Of a stretch of 64,000 nt of DNA, positions 23,003 to 32,169 are shown piece after piece. How positions within the stretch are numbered: the first letter of the stretch is position 1; each line of letters begins with the position of its first letter. A model generated the notes under the pieces. The model saw only the letters and a program-made list of their open reading frames with translations, had not been told where the DNA came from and did no database searches. Where the stretch lies: the NCBI RefSeq assembly GCF_031348265.1, contig NZ_CP133771.1, positions 372,001-436,000 of the forward strand. Direction: 5' to 3'. Source of the DNA: Streptomyces collinus (GTDB lineage Bacteria > Actinomycetota > Actinomycetes > Streptomycetales > Streptomycetaceae). Both the position numbers and the translations under genes were made by a program.

Positions 23003-24793
23003 ATGATCGAAGTACCGGACCTGGCTGTCGGCGCCCTGGCCCTCGGCACACTGTCCGCGTTCGCCCTCGGCGGCGGTCTGCTGCGCTCACGGCGGCAACT
23101 GGCCGCGCAGCGCGCCAAGACGGCCGCGTTGCGGGCCCAACTCGACGGGACGTCACGGGCGTTCACTTCCGAGGTCGAGCATCTGGCGGCGCGGCGGGTG
23201 CCCGCCGCGGCCCGGCAGGCCGCACATTCCCACGTCACCGAGCCCGGCCCGCTGAACCCGCAGCTGGCCAGTTCGTCGCTGGGCGCCGCCCTGGAACAGG
23301 TCCTGAAGGGGCTGCACGCCGAGCTGGCCGCGCAGCGCACCCGGATCGACGCGGCGGCGCAGGCGGGGATGCGCGGGGCAACCCGGGAGATCCAGGCGGC
23401 GCTCTACCGGTTGCAGGACGCCCTGCGCGGACTGCAGCAGCGCTACGACGACCCCGAGCTGGCCCAGACCCTGTTCGAGCTGGACCACGAGAACGAGCAG
23501 TCGCTGCGGCGCGCCCAGATCGCCGCGGTGGTGTGCGGGGCCTGGGTGGGGCTCGCCCGGGAGGAATCCCATCTGGTGGACGCGGTGACGGGGGGTCAGG
23601 CCCGGCTCGCGGGCTACCGGCGTGTCCGGGTCAGCAACCACCTCGCGGCCGGTACGGCCCTGGTGTCCCACGCCGTCGAGCCGGTCGCCATCATCGTCGC
23701 CGAGCTCCTCGACAACGCGCTGCGGCACTCCGCGCCCGACACGGAGGTCGTGGTCAATCTGGAGGCGGTCCACCATGGGGTGTGCGTCACCGTGGACGAC
23801 GCCGGTCTGGGCATGACGCAGGACGAGCGCGCCCGGGCCCAGCGGATGGTCGCCGGTTCGGACCCGATCCTGCTGACCGAGCTCGGCGACCCGCCGCGTA
23901 TGGGGCTGGCGGCCGTCGGCCAGCTGACCCGGCAGTTCGATCTGAGCGTGGACCTGACCTCGCCGTCGCCGTACGGCGGAGTGCGGGCGGTGCTGCGGGT
24001 CGACAGTCATCTGCTGACGCGGATCGACCCCGAGGAACTGCCTCCGGCGGCCAGCGCCCCGCGTTCGACCCGGAGGGCGGCCGTGCGGGACGCGGGGAGC
24101 GTTTCCGGCAGGTCCCACGCGTCCCACGTTCCGGACCCTGGCCCGCCCGGGCCTCGTCCCACCCCGCAGCCCGTTCCGTCCGAGCCGCGCTCCACTCCGC
24201 AGTCCGGTCCGTCCGAGCCGCGCTCCGGTCCATCCGGCTCATCAGGCCCGCACCCCACCCCGCGACCTGGCCTGTCCGACGCCCTCCTGGCGCCCCCGCC
24301 CGCCCCAGCCGTCCCGCCGCACGCGCCCGAATCCGCCCCGGCAGACGGCTCTGACAGCTCTGACGGCTCCGGCGACTCGGCCGGCTCGGAGCCGGCCGTC
24401 GCGCCGCGCAGGCCCGGGCCGCTTCCCTCCGCCGCAAGCCACGATCACGATCACGGCTACGGCAAGGAGCAGAACGCAGACGCCCCGGCCCCCGGCCACC
24501 ACGGCCCGCGGGAGGGCGGCGGCCTCCCCCAGCGGCGCCGCCGGGGCCGCGCCACGGCCCCGGCCGGTCCCGCCGAGGCCGAAGGCGCGCCACAGCGCCG
24601 CCCCCGCCGCCCTGAGGAGTCCGCCGCCGCCCTCGGTGCCCTCCAGTCGGGCACCGCGGCAGCGCGGTTCGCCGCCGGGTCGAACACCGGCGCCGTCCCA
24701 GCCGTACCTGAGGGTGCCCCGGCCGCGACCACGGCCGACCCGGCGTCCGAGAACGCCGGCAACAATGACGACGAAGGGGGAACGGCTCGATGA
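23003..24793 (+). CDS. cvnA: Conservon CvnA, sensor histidine-kinase-like ATPase
   Basis: 596-aa membrane-anchored sensor. Residues 5-30 hold one hydrophobic segment (LAVGALALGTLSAFALGGGLL). A helical region with dimerisation-like LFELDHENEQSLRRAQ follows, then a GHKL ATPase domain (about 215-335) with N-box IVAELLDNALRHS, G1 VDDAGLGM and a late GLAAVGQL. The classic phospho-acceptor His box is replaced by LDHENEQ, which retains a His. The C-terminal 250 residues are disordered, with PSEPRS-type Pro/Ser repeats. ATG 23003 is taken as start; a GTG at 22928 is possible. First gene of a conservon; stop overlaps cvnB. Confidence 0.9.
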   Translation: MIEVPDLAVGALALGTLSAFALGGGLLRSRRQLAAQRAKTAALRAQLDGTSRAFTSEVEHLAARRVPAAARQAAHSHVTEPGPLNPQLASSSLGAALEQVLKGLHAELAAQRTRIDAAAQAGMRGATREIQAALYRLQDALRGLQQRYDDPELAQTLFELDHENEQSLRRAQIAAVVCGAWVGLAREESHLVDAVTGGQARLAGYRRVRVSNHLAAGTALVSHAVEPVAIIVAELLDNALRHSAPDTEVVVNLEAVHHGVCVTVDDAGLGMTQDERARAQRMVAGSDPILLTELGDPPRMGLAAVGQLTRQFDLSVDLTSPSPYGGVRAVLRVDSHLLTRIDPEELPPAASAPRSTRRAAVRDAGSVSGRSHASHVPDPGPPGPRPTPQPVPSEPRSTPQSGPSEPRSGPSGSSGPHPTPRPGLSDALLAPPPAPAVPPHAPESAPADGSDSSDGSGDSAGSEPAVAPRRPGPLPSAASHDHDHGYGKEQNADAPAPGHHGPREGGGLPQRRRRGRATAPAGPAEAEGAPQRRPRRPEESAAALGALQSGTAAARFAAGSNTGAVPAVPEGAPAATTADPASENAGNNDDEGGTAR

Positions 24794-25212
24794 CCAGCCG
24801 CGCAGCGGGGGACACGGCATGGGTGCTCGAACCGGTCCTGGAGGTGCCGCACGTCGTGGCCGCCGCCCTGCTCACCCGGGACGGACTCGTCACCGGCTAC
24901 ACCGACGCGCTGTCGCGGCCGTCGGCCGAGCGGGTCGCGGCGATCACCAGCACCGTGCAGGGCGCCTGCCGTACCGCGGCGGCGGCGTTCGCCGACACCG
25001 ACCGGGCCGAGATCCGGCAGGTCGTCATCGAGTCTGACCACGGCTACGTGCTCATCGTGCCGACGGACCACGGCACCTGCGTCGCCGCGTACGGCGATCC
25101 CGAGGTGCGACTGGACCTGCTCGCCCACCGGGTGCACTCACAGGTGGCGCGGCTGGGCGAGAAGGCCATGGCCGCCGGGACGCGAGGTGCCGACGGCGAC
25201 ACGCCGGCATGA
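24790..25212 (+). CDS. cvnB: Conservon CvnB, Roadblock/LC7 protein
   Basis: 140-aa Roadblock/LC7-domain protein. In conservons CvnB interacts with the CvnA sensor and the CvnD GTPase and may act as a GTPase regulator. Seen: LEPVLEVPHVVAAALLTRDGLVTGYTD at the start and the strand-helix repeat GYVLIVPTDHGTCVAAYGDPEVRLDLLAHRV at the end. ATG 24790 overlaps the cvnA stop, and its own stop overlaps the cvnC start at 25209. Confidence 0.92.
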   Translation: MTSRAAGDTAWVLEPVLEVPHVVAAALLTRDGLVTGYTDALSRPSAERVAAITSTVQGACRTAAAAFADTDRAEIRQVVIESDHGYVLIVPTDHGTCVAAYGDPEVRLDLLAHRVHSQVARLGEKAMAAGTRGADGDTPA

Positions 25213-25571
25213 CGGACCGCCGTGGCGGCCGTCCCCTGGTTCCCGCGTACCTGTCGACCGGCGGGGTGGCGCGGCCCAGCCGTGCCCATCTGGAGCGGCT
25301 GTCCGTCCTCACGGGCAGCGGTGCGGCGGCCCCCGCGGAACTGCCCGCCGCCCAGGCGGCCCTGCTGGAGGAGCTGGAGTACGGGTCGCTGACGGTGGTG
25401 GAGGCCGCGGCCCTGCTGCGGCTGCCCGTCTCCGCGGTGCTGGTGCTGGCCGCCGACCTCCTCGACCGCGACCTGGTACTGGCCCGTGCGCCGATCCCGC
25501 CGGCCCGGCGCTTCGACCCCGACCTGCTGAAGAGAGTGGCCGATGGCCTCCGCGACCTCAAGCACCGTTGA
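25209..25571 (+). CDS. cvnC: Conservon CvnC, DUF742 protein
   Basis: 120-aa DUF742 protein. It opens with RPLVPAYLSTGGVARPS, the family hallmark RPYxxTxGR/S in altered form, then a winged-helix-like part (LLEELEYGSLTVVEAAALLRLPVSAVLVLAADLLDRDLVLARAPI). It is thought to bridge conservon components. The 3' end overlaps cvnD by 29 bp, so production of the two is coupled. Confidence 0.92.
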   Translation: MTDRRGGRPLVPAYLSTGGVARPSRAHLERLSVLTGSGAAAPAELPAAQAALLEELEYGSLTVVEAAALLRLPVSAVLVLAADLLDRDLVLARAPIPPARRFDPDLLKRVADGLRDLKHR

Positions 25572-26172
25572 CGACCGGCCCGGCGATGCGGACGTCCATC
25601 TGCCCGACACCGCCCAGGACTTGGTGAAGATCCTGATCACGGGGCCTTTCGGGGTGGGCAAGACCACCCTGATCCGTTCCGTGTCCGAGATCCGCCCGCT
25701 GCACACGGAGGAGCAGCTCACCGAGGTGTCCGCGCAGGTCGACGATCTCTCCGGCGTACGGGACAAGTCGACCACCACGGTCGCCATCGACTTCGGCCGG
25801 ATCAGCCTGCCGGGCGGCGTCGTGCTGTACCTGTTCGGCACGCCCGGCCAGGAGCGGTTCCGGCCGCTGTGGGACGACGTCGCCTACGGGGCGCTCGGCG
25901 CGCTCGTGCTGGTCGACGCCCGCCGGATCGACGCCTCGTTCGACGTGCTGGGGCTGGTGGAGGAGACCGGACTGCCGTACGCGGTCGCCTTCAACAGCTT
26001 CCCGGACGCCCCCCGCCACCACACGCCCGAGCAGTTGCGCGCCGCCCTGGATCTGGAGCCCACGACCCCGATGGTGACCTGCGACGCGCGGGAGGCGGAC
26101 TCGTCGGTCGACGCCCTGCTCGCGCTGGTGCAGCACCTGATCGACCACAACCCTCCCCCGGAGCCCCGGTGA
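25543..26172 (+). CDS. cvnD: Conservon CvnD, small Ras-like GTPase
   Basis: 209-aa GTPase. P-loop GPFGVGKTT (residues 34-42), switch region with STTTVAIDFGRI, G3 motif FGTPGQERF and a late VAFNSFPD in place of NKxD, as usual in this prokaryotic MglA-like family. ATG 25543 lies inside cvnC. In S. coelicolor such conservon proteins form a membrane-associated complex resembling a G-protein-coupled system. The stop overlaps the GTG of the first P450. Confidence 0.93.
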   Translation: MASATSSTVDDRPGDADVHLPDTAQDLVKILITGPFGVGKTTLIRSVSEIRPLHTEEQLTEVSAQVDDLSGVRDKSTTTVAIDFGRISLPGGVVLYLFGTPGQERFRPLWDDVAYGALGALVLVDARRIDASFDVLGLVEETGLPYAVAFNSFPDAPRHHTPEQLRAALDLEPTTPMVTCDAREADSSVDALLALVQHLIDHNPPPEPR

Positions 26173-27407
26173 CCCACCCGTCCCCCGCCGAGCAGGCCTT
26201 CTCCCTCGCGGCGCCCGTCCGCCTGTGGGAGGACGGCTTCGCCCGCGACCCCCACCCCTACTACGCCGCCCTGCGCGCCCACGGCCCGGTCGGCCGGGCG
26301 GAACTCGCCCCCGGTGTCCCGGCGTACGTCGTCACCGACCGGCGGGCGGCGCTGGACCTGCTGCACGACACGGAGACGTTCTCGCACGATCCCCGGCCGT
26401 GGGAGGCGACCGTCCCCGACGACTCGCCGGTGCTGGGCATGATGCGCTGGCGGCCCAACACCCTGTTCGCCGACGGGGGCGCCCACCTGCGCTACCGCAC
26501 CTCCCTCATCGACGCCTTCGACCTGGTGGAGCCGCACGATCTGCGGGCCCGGGTGCACCGGGCGGTACACCTGCTGGTGAGCCGGATCGGGCCGCGCGGC
26601 GAGGCCGACCTGGTGGGCGAGTTCACCCGGCCGTTGATGGCGCTGGTGTTCAACAGCCTGTTCGGGCTGCCGGACAGCGCGAGCGACCGGCTGAACGCCG
26701 CGCTGGGCAAGCTGATCGAGGGCGGCGCCCAGGCGGCGCGGGGCGAGGCCGAGTTCGGCGGGTACGTCCTGGAGCTGATCGCCGCCAAGACCGAGCGGCG
26801 CGGTGACGACCTGCCGAGCTGGCTGCTGGACCACCCGGCGGGGCTGACTCCCGAGGAGGTCACCTGGCAGGTGTTCCTCACCCTCGGCGCGGGGCACGAG
26901 CCGACGGCCAACCTGGTGTCCAACGCGCTGTCCCGGATCCTCGGCAACCCGGCCTACTACTCGACGCTGACCAGCGGCGCCCGCCCGGTGACGGACGCGG
27001 TGCTGGAGGTCCTGCACCACGAGACGCCGCTCGCCAACTACGGCATCCACTACGCCCGTACGTCCGTCTCCTTCCACGGGGCCCGGATCAGGGCCGCGGT
27101 GCCGGTGGTGATCTCCTACGGGGCGCTCGCCGAGGCGGCCGAGCGGGAGCGCGGGGCGGCCCGGCACCGGTCCGACGCCTCGCACCTGTCCTGGTCGGCG
27201 GGCCCGCACTCCTGCCCGGTCAAGCAGCACACCCTGCTCATCGCCACCGAGGCGATCGAACGGCTCACCCAGTGGCTGCCCGACCTCGAACCCGTGCTGC
27301 CGCGCGAGCGCCTGACGTGGCGGCCCGGCCCGTTCCACCGCTCGCTGACGGCGCTGCCCGTCCGTTTCAGCCCCCGCTCCCCCGACCAGCCTGGAGGACG
27401 ACCGTGA
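26169..27407 (+). CDS. Conservon cytochrome P450, CYP157-like, lacking ExxR
   Basis: 412-aa P450 starting at GTG 26169, overlapping the cvnD stop. I-helix LGAGHEPTANLVSN is present. The K-helix reads LEVLHHETPLANY: Glu280 is kept but the ExxR arginine is His283. The haem loop is SAGPHSCPVKQ with the Cys349 thiolate ligand and Pro instead of the usual Gly after it. Loss of ExxR is the known hallmark of the CYP157 family, whose members pair with CYP154 in conservons. The catalytic role is uncertain; it may be structural or regulatory. Family membership inferred from motif and context. Confidence 0.88.
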   Translation: MTHPSPAEQAFSLAAPVRLWEDGFARDPHPYYAALRAHGPVGRAELAPGVPAYVVTDRRAALDLLHDTETFSHDPRPWEATVPDDSPVLGMMRWRPNTLFADGGAHLRYRTSLIDAFDLVEPHDLRARVHRAVHLLVSRIGPRGEADLVGEFTRPLMALVFNSLFGLPDSASDRLNAALGKLIEGGAQAARGEAEFGGYVLELIAAKTERRGDDLPSWLLDHPAGLTPEEVTWQVFLTLGAGHEPTANLVSNALSRILGNPAYYSTLTSGARPVTDAVLEVLHHETPLANYGIHYARTSVSFHGARIRAAVPVVISYGALAEAAERERGAARHRSDASHLSWSAGPHSCPVKQHTLLIATEAIERLTQWLPDLEPVLPRERLTWRPGPFHRSLTALPVRFSPRSPDQPGGRP

Positions 27408-28630
27408 CCGTGACCGACCGCATCGCCCTGGACCCGTTAGGCACAGACATCGCCGCCGAGAGCGCCCGGTTGCGCGCTCTCGGCCCGGTCGTGCCCGTGG
27501 AGCTGCCCGGCGGCATCCCCGCCTGGGCGCCCACGCGGTACGGCACGCTGAAGGAGCTCATCCTCGACCCGCGGGTCAGCAAGGACCCGCGGCTGCACTG
27601 GCGGCTGTGGCCCGAGATCGCCGAGAAACCGTCCTGGGCCTGGATCCTGGGCTGGGTCGGCGTGGTGAACATGCTGTCCACGTACGGCCCGGACCACACC
27701 CGGCTGCGCAAGCTGGTCGCGCCCAGCTTCACGCACCGGCGCACCGAGGCGATGCGGCCCCGGGTGGAGGCGATCACGGCGGAGCTGCTGGACGCGCTGG
27801 AGGCGGCCGGCGGCGACGTCGTCGACGTCAAGGCGGGGCTCGCGCATCCGCTGCCGATGCGGATGATCTGCGAACTGATGGGCGTGCCGGACGAGTTGCG
27901 GGAGGACACCGGTCGGCTCATCGCGGCCCTCATGGACACCTCCGACCCGAGCCCGGAGCACGCGGCGTCCGTGCAGCGGCAGATCGGGACGGTGTTCCCC
28001 GCGCTGATCGCGCACCGGGCCGCGCACCCCGGGGACGACATGACGACGGAGCTGATCCGGGTCCGGGACGAGGACGGTGACCGGCTGAGCGAGGAGGAGC
28101 TGCTCTACACGCTCCTGCTGGTGATCGGCGCCGGTTTCGAGACCACGGTGAACCTGATCGGCAACGCGGTGGTCGCCCTGCTCCGCAGTCCGGGGCAGCT
28201 GGCGGCCGTGCGGTCCGGGGAGATCGGCTGGGACGCCGTCGTCGACGAGACGCTGCGCGCGCACCCGTCGATCGCGTCGCTGCCGCTGCGGTTCGCCGTG
28301 ACCGACCTCGTCGTCGACGGGGTGACGATCCCGGCCGGGGACGCCATCATCACGACGTACGCCGCCGCGGGGCTCGATCCCGAGCACTACGGGCCGGACG
28401 CCGACCGGTTCGATGCCGCGCGCGGCGCCGACGACCATCTGGCGTTCGGGATCGGCGTGCACCGCTGCATCGGGGCGCCGCTGGCCCGGCTGGAGGCCCT
28501 GACCGCGCTGCCGGCGCTGTTCGAGCGGTTCCCCGGCCTGCGCCTGGCCGAAGGCGACGAGGGTCTGCGGCAGGTGCCGTCGTTCATCGCGATCGGCTGG
28601 CAGGAGATTCCGGTGCGGCTGCGGGGCTGA
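27404..28630 (+). CDS. Conservon cytochrome P450, CYP154-like
   Basis: 408-aa soluble P450 with normal motifs: I-helix VIGAGFETTVNLIG, ExxR as Glu282-Thr-Leu-Arg285 and haem loop FGIGVHRCIGAPLARLE with Cys355. Expected to be catalytic with ferredoxin partners, which are not encoded in the window. GTG 27404 has GGAGG 6 nt upstream and overlaps the previous stop as GTGA, so it is the sixth gene of the conservon operon. CYP154 enzymes act on steroids and other hydrophobic compounds; the natural substrate here is unknown. Confidence 0.92.
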   Translation: MTVTDRIALDPLGTDIAAESARLRALGPVVPVELPGGIPAWAPTRYGTLKELILDPRVSKDPRLHWRLWPEIAEKPSWAWILGWVGVVNMLSTYGPDHTRLRKLVAPSFTHRRTEAMRPRVEAITAELLDALEAAGGDVVDVKAGLAHPLPMRMICELMGVPDELREDTGRLIAALMDTSDPSPEHAASVQRQIGTVFPALIAHRAAHPGDDMTTELIRVRDEDGDRLSEEELLYTLLLVIGAGFETTVNLIGNAVVALLRSPGQLAAVRSGEIGWDAVVDETLRAHPSIASLPLRFAVTDLVVDGVTIPAGDAIITTYAAAGLDPEHYGPDADRFDAARGADDHLAFGIGVHRCIGAPLARLEALTALPALFERFPGLRLAEGDEGLRQVPSFIAIGWQEIPVRLRG

Positions 28631-28672
28631 CGGCACCGGCGGGCGCCGCCGCGTGAGTGCAGCGCGCGGGAG

Positions 28673-28699
28673 CGCGACCGGTCCCCCGTTCCGGTCGTG
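28673..28699 (+). terminator. Probable terminator of the conservon operon
   Basis: Nine-bp stem (CGCGACCGG / CCGGTCGTG, one G-U pair) with a 9-nt loop, 42 nt after the CYP154-like stop. Confidence 0.5.
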
Positions 28700-28861
28700 C
28701 CCCCGCTGTTGGTTGAACCTACGTCCAGGGCCGTGGCCTTGTGAACCGTGTCGATGCCCACTGCACGCTCAGCGGGGCTCACCCGTGCACAGCTGAGTCC
28801 GGATGGCCCGGTTTCGTCCCGCGCGGACCCGGCCAACCGGTTGTCCCGGCGGGGAACCGGC

Positions 28862-30355
28862 TCACGCGGGGCGCCGGAATTCCGGCAGACCGAGGTCGCC
28901 CACGGCCAGGTGCGCCAGCACGACCTCGTACAGGTCGGTGCCCGCGGCGAGGAGCTGGCGTTCCAGGACGGGTTCGGCGCTGCGGACGTGTTCGCGCACG
29001 GTCTGGGCGTGCACGCCGAGGGCCTGCGCGGCCCGTTCGGCGTTGCCGCCGGCGGTGATCCAGGTGCGCAGCGTCCGGCGCGGGTTCCTGGTGTCGGCGT
29101 CCAGCCGGCCCAGCAGGTCCTGCGCCCAGGTGCGTACGGCGGGACCGGACAGCAGGTCGGCGAGCCGCAGCCCGGGGTCTTCGGTGCCGTCTGCGCGCGG
29201 GATGTCGGGCAGGCCGATCTGGGTGTTGAGCGCCAGATGGACGACCGCCCGGGCCGTGAGGTCGGTGAAGTCGGTGCCGAGCAGGGTCTCGACGCGTTCC
29301 ATGCGGGCGCGGACGGTGTTGCGGCTGACGCCGAGGACCTTGGCGGCGTTGACGGCGGTGAACTCCAGGCCGAGCCGGCTGGTGGCGAGGAGTTCGGCGC
29401 GGGTGTGGTGCGGCAGGGTGTCCAGCGGGCGCAGCACCCGGGACGTCCAGCCGCGCAGCGCCACCGGGTCCATGAGGCGTTCGGGGTGGGTGCGCTCGGC
29501 GTAGACGGCCGTCTTGTCGGGCCGGAAGTGTGCGACGGCGAGGGCGCTGACGGCCTGCCCGTAGGCGGTGGCGGTCCGGGCGAGGCTCTGCCGGACGCTG
29601 CCGCCGAGGAAGAGGTCGGCGTGCCGCCGGACCAGGGACCGCAGGGCGTCGCCCGTGGCCTCCCGGGGGCCGACGACGATCACGTGCCCGTCCATGGCCG
29701 GGCAGCGGACGACCAGGGCGTCCTCCCGGGTGCTGTCCAGGCACTCCTCGGCGACGCGGTCGCGTGCGGCGGGGTCGGCCTCGACGACGTACACGCTCGC
29801 CGTCTCCGCGTCGAGCAGGCCGGGCCAGAGCCCCGCGGCGACGCGGCGGGCGGCGATGATGTCCTCCACCATGAGCAGCTGAAGGATCGCCAGGCGCAGG
29901 TCGGCGGTGGCCCGGCGCAGCCGGTGCCCGGCCGCGTTCGACTCGCTCACCGTGAGCAGCAGCTCGATCACTTGGGCGGTGTGGGTGACGATGTCAAAGG
30001 CCCGCCGGTCGAAGGGACTCTGCCGGGAGACGGCGAGCACGCACGCGTGGGACGGGTGCTCCACCCGGACCAGTCGCAGGTGGCTCTCCCGGCTCTCCCA
30101 GGCCGCGGAGGCGATCCGGCCGGCGGTGATGTCGGCGACCAGGTCCGCGTCCAGGGGGAGCCGGTTTCCGGCGACGAGGTTCCCGGCGGCGTCCTGCAGG
30201 GCGACGGTCGCGCCCACGGCGCCGGAGAGCCAGGCGACGACTCTGCGGACGTCGCGACCGGCCGGGCGCAGATGCTCCAGCAGTTCGGCCGCCCACGCCG
30301 GGCCCGTGCCGGCCTGCGTCTCCTGCTGCCGGTTCCCGTCCTCTCGGCCAGTCAC
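28862..30355 (-). CDS. PucR/CdaR-type transcriptional regulator
   Basis: 497-aa regulator. Residues 20-330 are a GAF-like sensory part plus a linker (VGATVALQDAAGNLVAGNRLPL and later VVRCPAMDGHVIVVGPREAT). A PucR-type HTH follows (LEFTAVNAAKVLGVSRNTVRARMERVETLLG, near residue 340), and the tail contains a second HTH-like stretch (GNAERAAQALGVHAQTVREHV). GTG 30355 has GGAAGG 5 nt upstream. The ligand is unknown; PucR proteins often sense nitrogen or aromatic metabolites. It converges with the conservon and is divergent from the YciO-like gene. Confidence 0.85.
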   Translation of the reverse strand: MTGREDGNRQQETQAGTGPAWAAELLEHLRPAGRDVRRVVAWLSGAVGATVALQDAAGNLVAGNRLPLDADLVADITAGRIASAAWESRESHLRLVRVEHPSHACVLAVSRQSPFDRRAFDIVTHTAQVIELLLTVSESNAAGHRLRRATADLRLAILQLLMVEDIIAARRVAAGLWPGLLDAETASVYVVEADPAARDRVAEECLDSTREDALVVRCPAMDGHVIVVGPREATGDALRSLVRRHADLFLGGSVRQSLARTATAYGQAVSALAVAHFRPDKTAVYAERTHPERLMDPVALRGWTSRVLRPLDTLPHHTRAELLATSRLGLEFTAVNAAKVLGVSRNTVRARMERVETLLGTDFTDLTARAVVHLALNTQIGLPDIPRADGTEDPGLRLADLLSGPAVRTWAQDLLGRLDADTRNPRRTLRTWITAGGNAERAAQALGVHAQTVREHVRSAEPVLERQLLAAGTDLYEVVLAHLAVGDLGLPEFRRPA

Positions 30356-30526
30356 CTGGGCCTTCCCCTCGCTCCTCGCGCCGCTTCCGGCACACCGGTC
30401 GGGGACGTTACCTCACGTCCGCAGGGCTCTCCTCCCGGCCCGGACGCCGGACGGCGGGGGCCCGTGTCCCCGGGGCCCGGCCCCCTCCTGCGCCGCCGAC
30501 CCGTACCGGCGGCATAAGCTCGGCGG

Positions 30527-31147
30527 ATGGCGAAGTACTACGACGTGCACCCCGACAACCCCCAGGCCCGCACCATCGGCCAGATCGCCGACAGCATCCG
30601 CGCCGACGCTCTTGTCGCCTACCCCACGGACTCCTGTTACGCACTGGGCTGCCGCCTCGGCAGTCGTGACGGCATCGACCGGATCCGTACGATCCGCAAG
30701 CTGGACGACCGGCACCACTTCACTCTCGTGTGCCAGGACTTCGCCCAGCTGGGTCAGTTCGTGCGGATCGACAACGACGTGTTCCGCGCGATCAAGGCGT
30801 CGACGCCCGGCAGCTACACGTTCATCCTGCCCGCGACGAAGGAGGTGCCGCGCGTACTGCAGCACCCCAAGAAGAAGACGGTCGGTGTGCGCATCCCCGA
30901 CCACGTCGTCACGCAGGCCCTGCTCGCCGAGCTGGGGGAGCCGCTGCTGTCCAGCACGCTGCTGCTGCCCGGCGAGGAGGAGCCGATGACGCAGGGCTGG
31001 GAGATCAAGGACCTGCTCGACCACGTGCTGGACGGGGTGGTCGACTCCGGTGACTGCGGGACGGAGCCGACGACGGTCGTCGACTTCTCCGGCGGGGAGG
31101 CCGAGATCGTGCGGCACGGCGCGGGCGACCCGTCGCGGTTCGAGTAA
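30527..31147 (+). CDS. YciO/Sua5/YrdC-family threonylcarbamoyl-AMP synthase-like protein
   Basis: 206-aa YrdC-domain protein; Sua5/YrdC enzymes make threonylcarbamoyl-AMP for tRNA t6A modification. Seen: LVAYPTDSCYALGCRLGSRDGIDRIRTIRKLDDRHHF (substrate-binding KxR region), STPGSYTFILPATKEVPR and VGVRIPDH. Length without the Sua5 C-terminal domain, and KKTVGVR, fit the YciO subgroup, whose in vivo role is less certain than TsaC. ATG 30527 follows GGCGG; CATAAG upstream may be a -10. Confidence 0.88.
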   Translation: MAKYYDVHPDNPQARTIGQIADSIRADALVAYPTDSCYALGCRLGSRDGIDRIRTIRKLDDRHHFTLVCQDFAQLGQFVRIDNDVFRAIKASTPGSYTFILPATKEVPRVLQHPKKKTVGVRIPDHVVTQALLAELGEPLLSSTLLLPGEEEPMTQGWEIKDLLDHVLDGVVDSGDCGTEPTTVVDFSGGEAEIVRHGAGDPSRFE

Positions 31148-31293
31148 AACGCGAACCAAGGGCCGTTCACGGTTCAACCACGTGACGGGGGCGGGCGAAA
31201 TGCCCCGGGAACGGGCGTGTCACGATGCCCGTGATCCGCCCGGTCACGCGGACGGGTTCCTGGTCCCCACCCCCGCAGAGAGGCAGCCCAGCC

Positions 31294-32049
31294 ATGACCG
31301 CCGTACAGGGAACCGCTGTCGACATCCCCACCGAGGACGGCACCGCCGACGCGTATCTGGCCCACCCCGCCGACGGGGCCGCCCACCCGGCGGTCCTGCT
31401 CTTCATGGACGCCTTCGGCCTGCGTCCGCAGCTGCGGTCCATGGCGGACCGGCTGGCCGCCGAGGGCTACACGGTGCTGGTGCCGAACGTGTTCTACCGG
31501 CACGGCCGCGCCCCGCTGTTCGACCTGCCCGAGTTCATCGACCCGGGGGCGCGGCCGGAGATCTTCGAGCGCATCGTGCCGATCATGCAGGCCCTGACGC
31601 CCGACCTGGCGATGCGAGACGCCGGTGCGTATCTGAGCTGGCTGGCCGGTTCCCCGGCCGTCGTTGACGGCCCGGTCGCTCTGACCGGCTACTGCATGGG
31701 CGCCCGGCTCTCGCTGCTCACCGCGGGCACCTATCCGGAGCGGGTCGCGGCCGCGGCCGGCTTCCACGGCGGACGGCTGGCCACGGACACCCCGGACAGC
31801 CCCCACCTGGTGGCCGGCAAGGTCACCGCCGAGCTGTACTTCGGCCACGCCGACCAGGACCCCTCGCTGCCCGAGGAGCAGATCGAGCGCCTGGAGGAGG
31901 CTCTGACGGCGGCGGGCGTACGCCACCGGTGCGAGGTGTACACGGGAGCGCCCCACGGTTTCACGCAGGCCGACACCGCCTCGTACCACCAGGAGGGCGC
32001 CGAGCGGCACTGGTCGGCGCTGCTCGACCTGCTGAAGCGCACATTCTGA
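31294..32049 (+). CDS. Dienelactone hydrolase family protein
   Basis: 251-aa alpha/beta hydrolase. Nucleophile motif GYCMGAR (Cys in place of Ser, as in dienelactone hydrolases), acid GHADQDPSLPEEQ, and His in APHGFTQAD. It would hydrolyse dienelactones or related esters in the cytoplasm. ATG 31294 is chosen because the protein then begins TAVQGTAVDIPTEDG; AGAGAGG lies upstream. No aromatic-degradation partners are adjacent, so the physiological substrate is unclear. Confidence 0.88.
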   Translation: MTAVQGTAVDIPTEDGTADAYLAHPADGAAHPAVLLFMDAFGLRPQLRSMADRLAAEGYTVLVPNVFYRHGRAPLFDLPEFIDPGARPEIFERIVPIMQALTPDLAMRDAGAYLSWLAGSPAVVDGPVALTGYCMGARLSLLTAGTYPERVAAAAGFHGGRLATDTPDSPHLVAGKVTAELYFGHADQDPSLPEEQIERLEEALTAAGVRHRCEVYTGAPHGFTQADTASYHQEGAERHWSALLDLLKRTF

Positions 32050-32169
32050 CCCCAATCGGGATCTGCTGAAGAGGAGTTGCCCGCCTACCGGCGGTAAGGG
32101 CTTGCTATCCCCCGATCCCTGCGCGTAGACCTTGCTGGAAACCAGCCATGACTCGGGGGGAGTTGGCTC

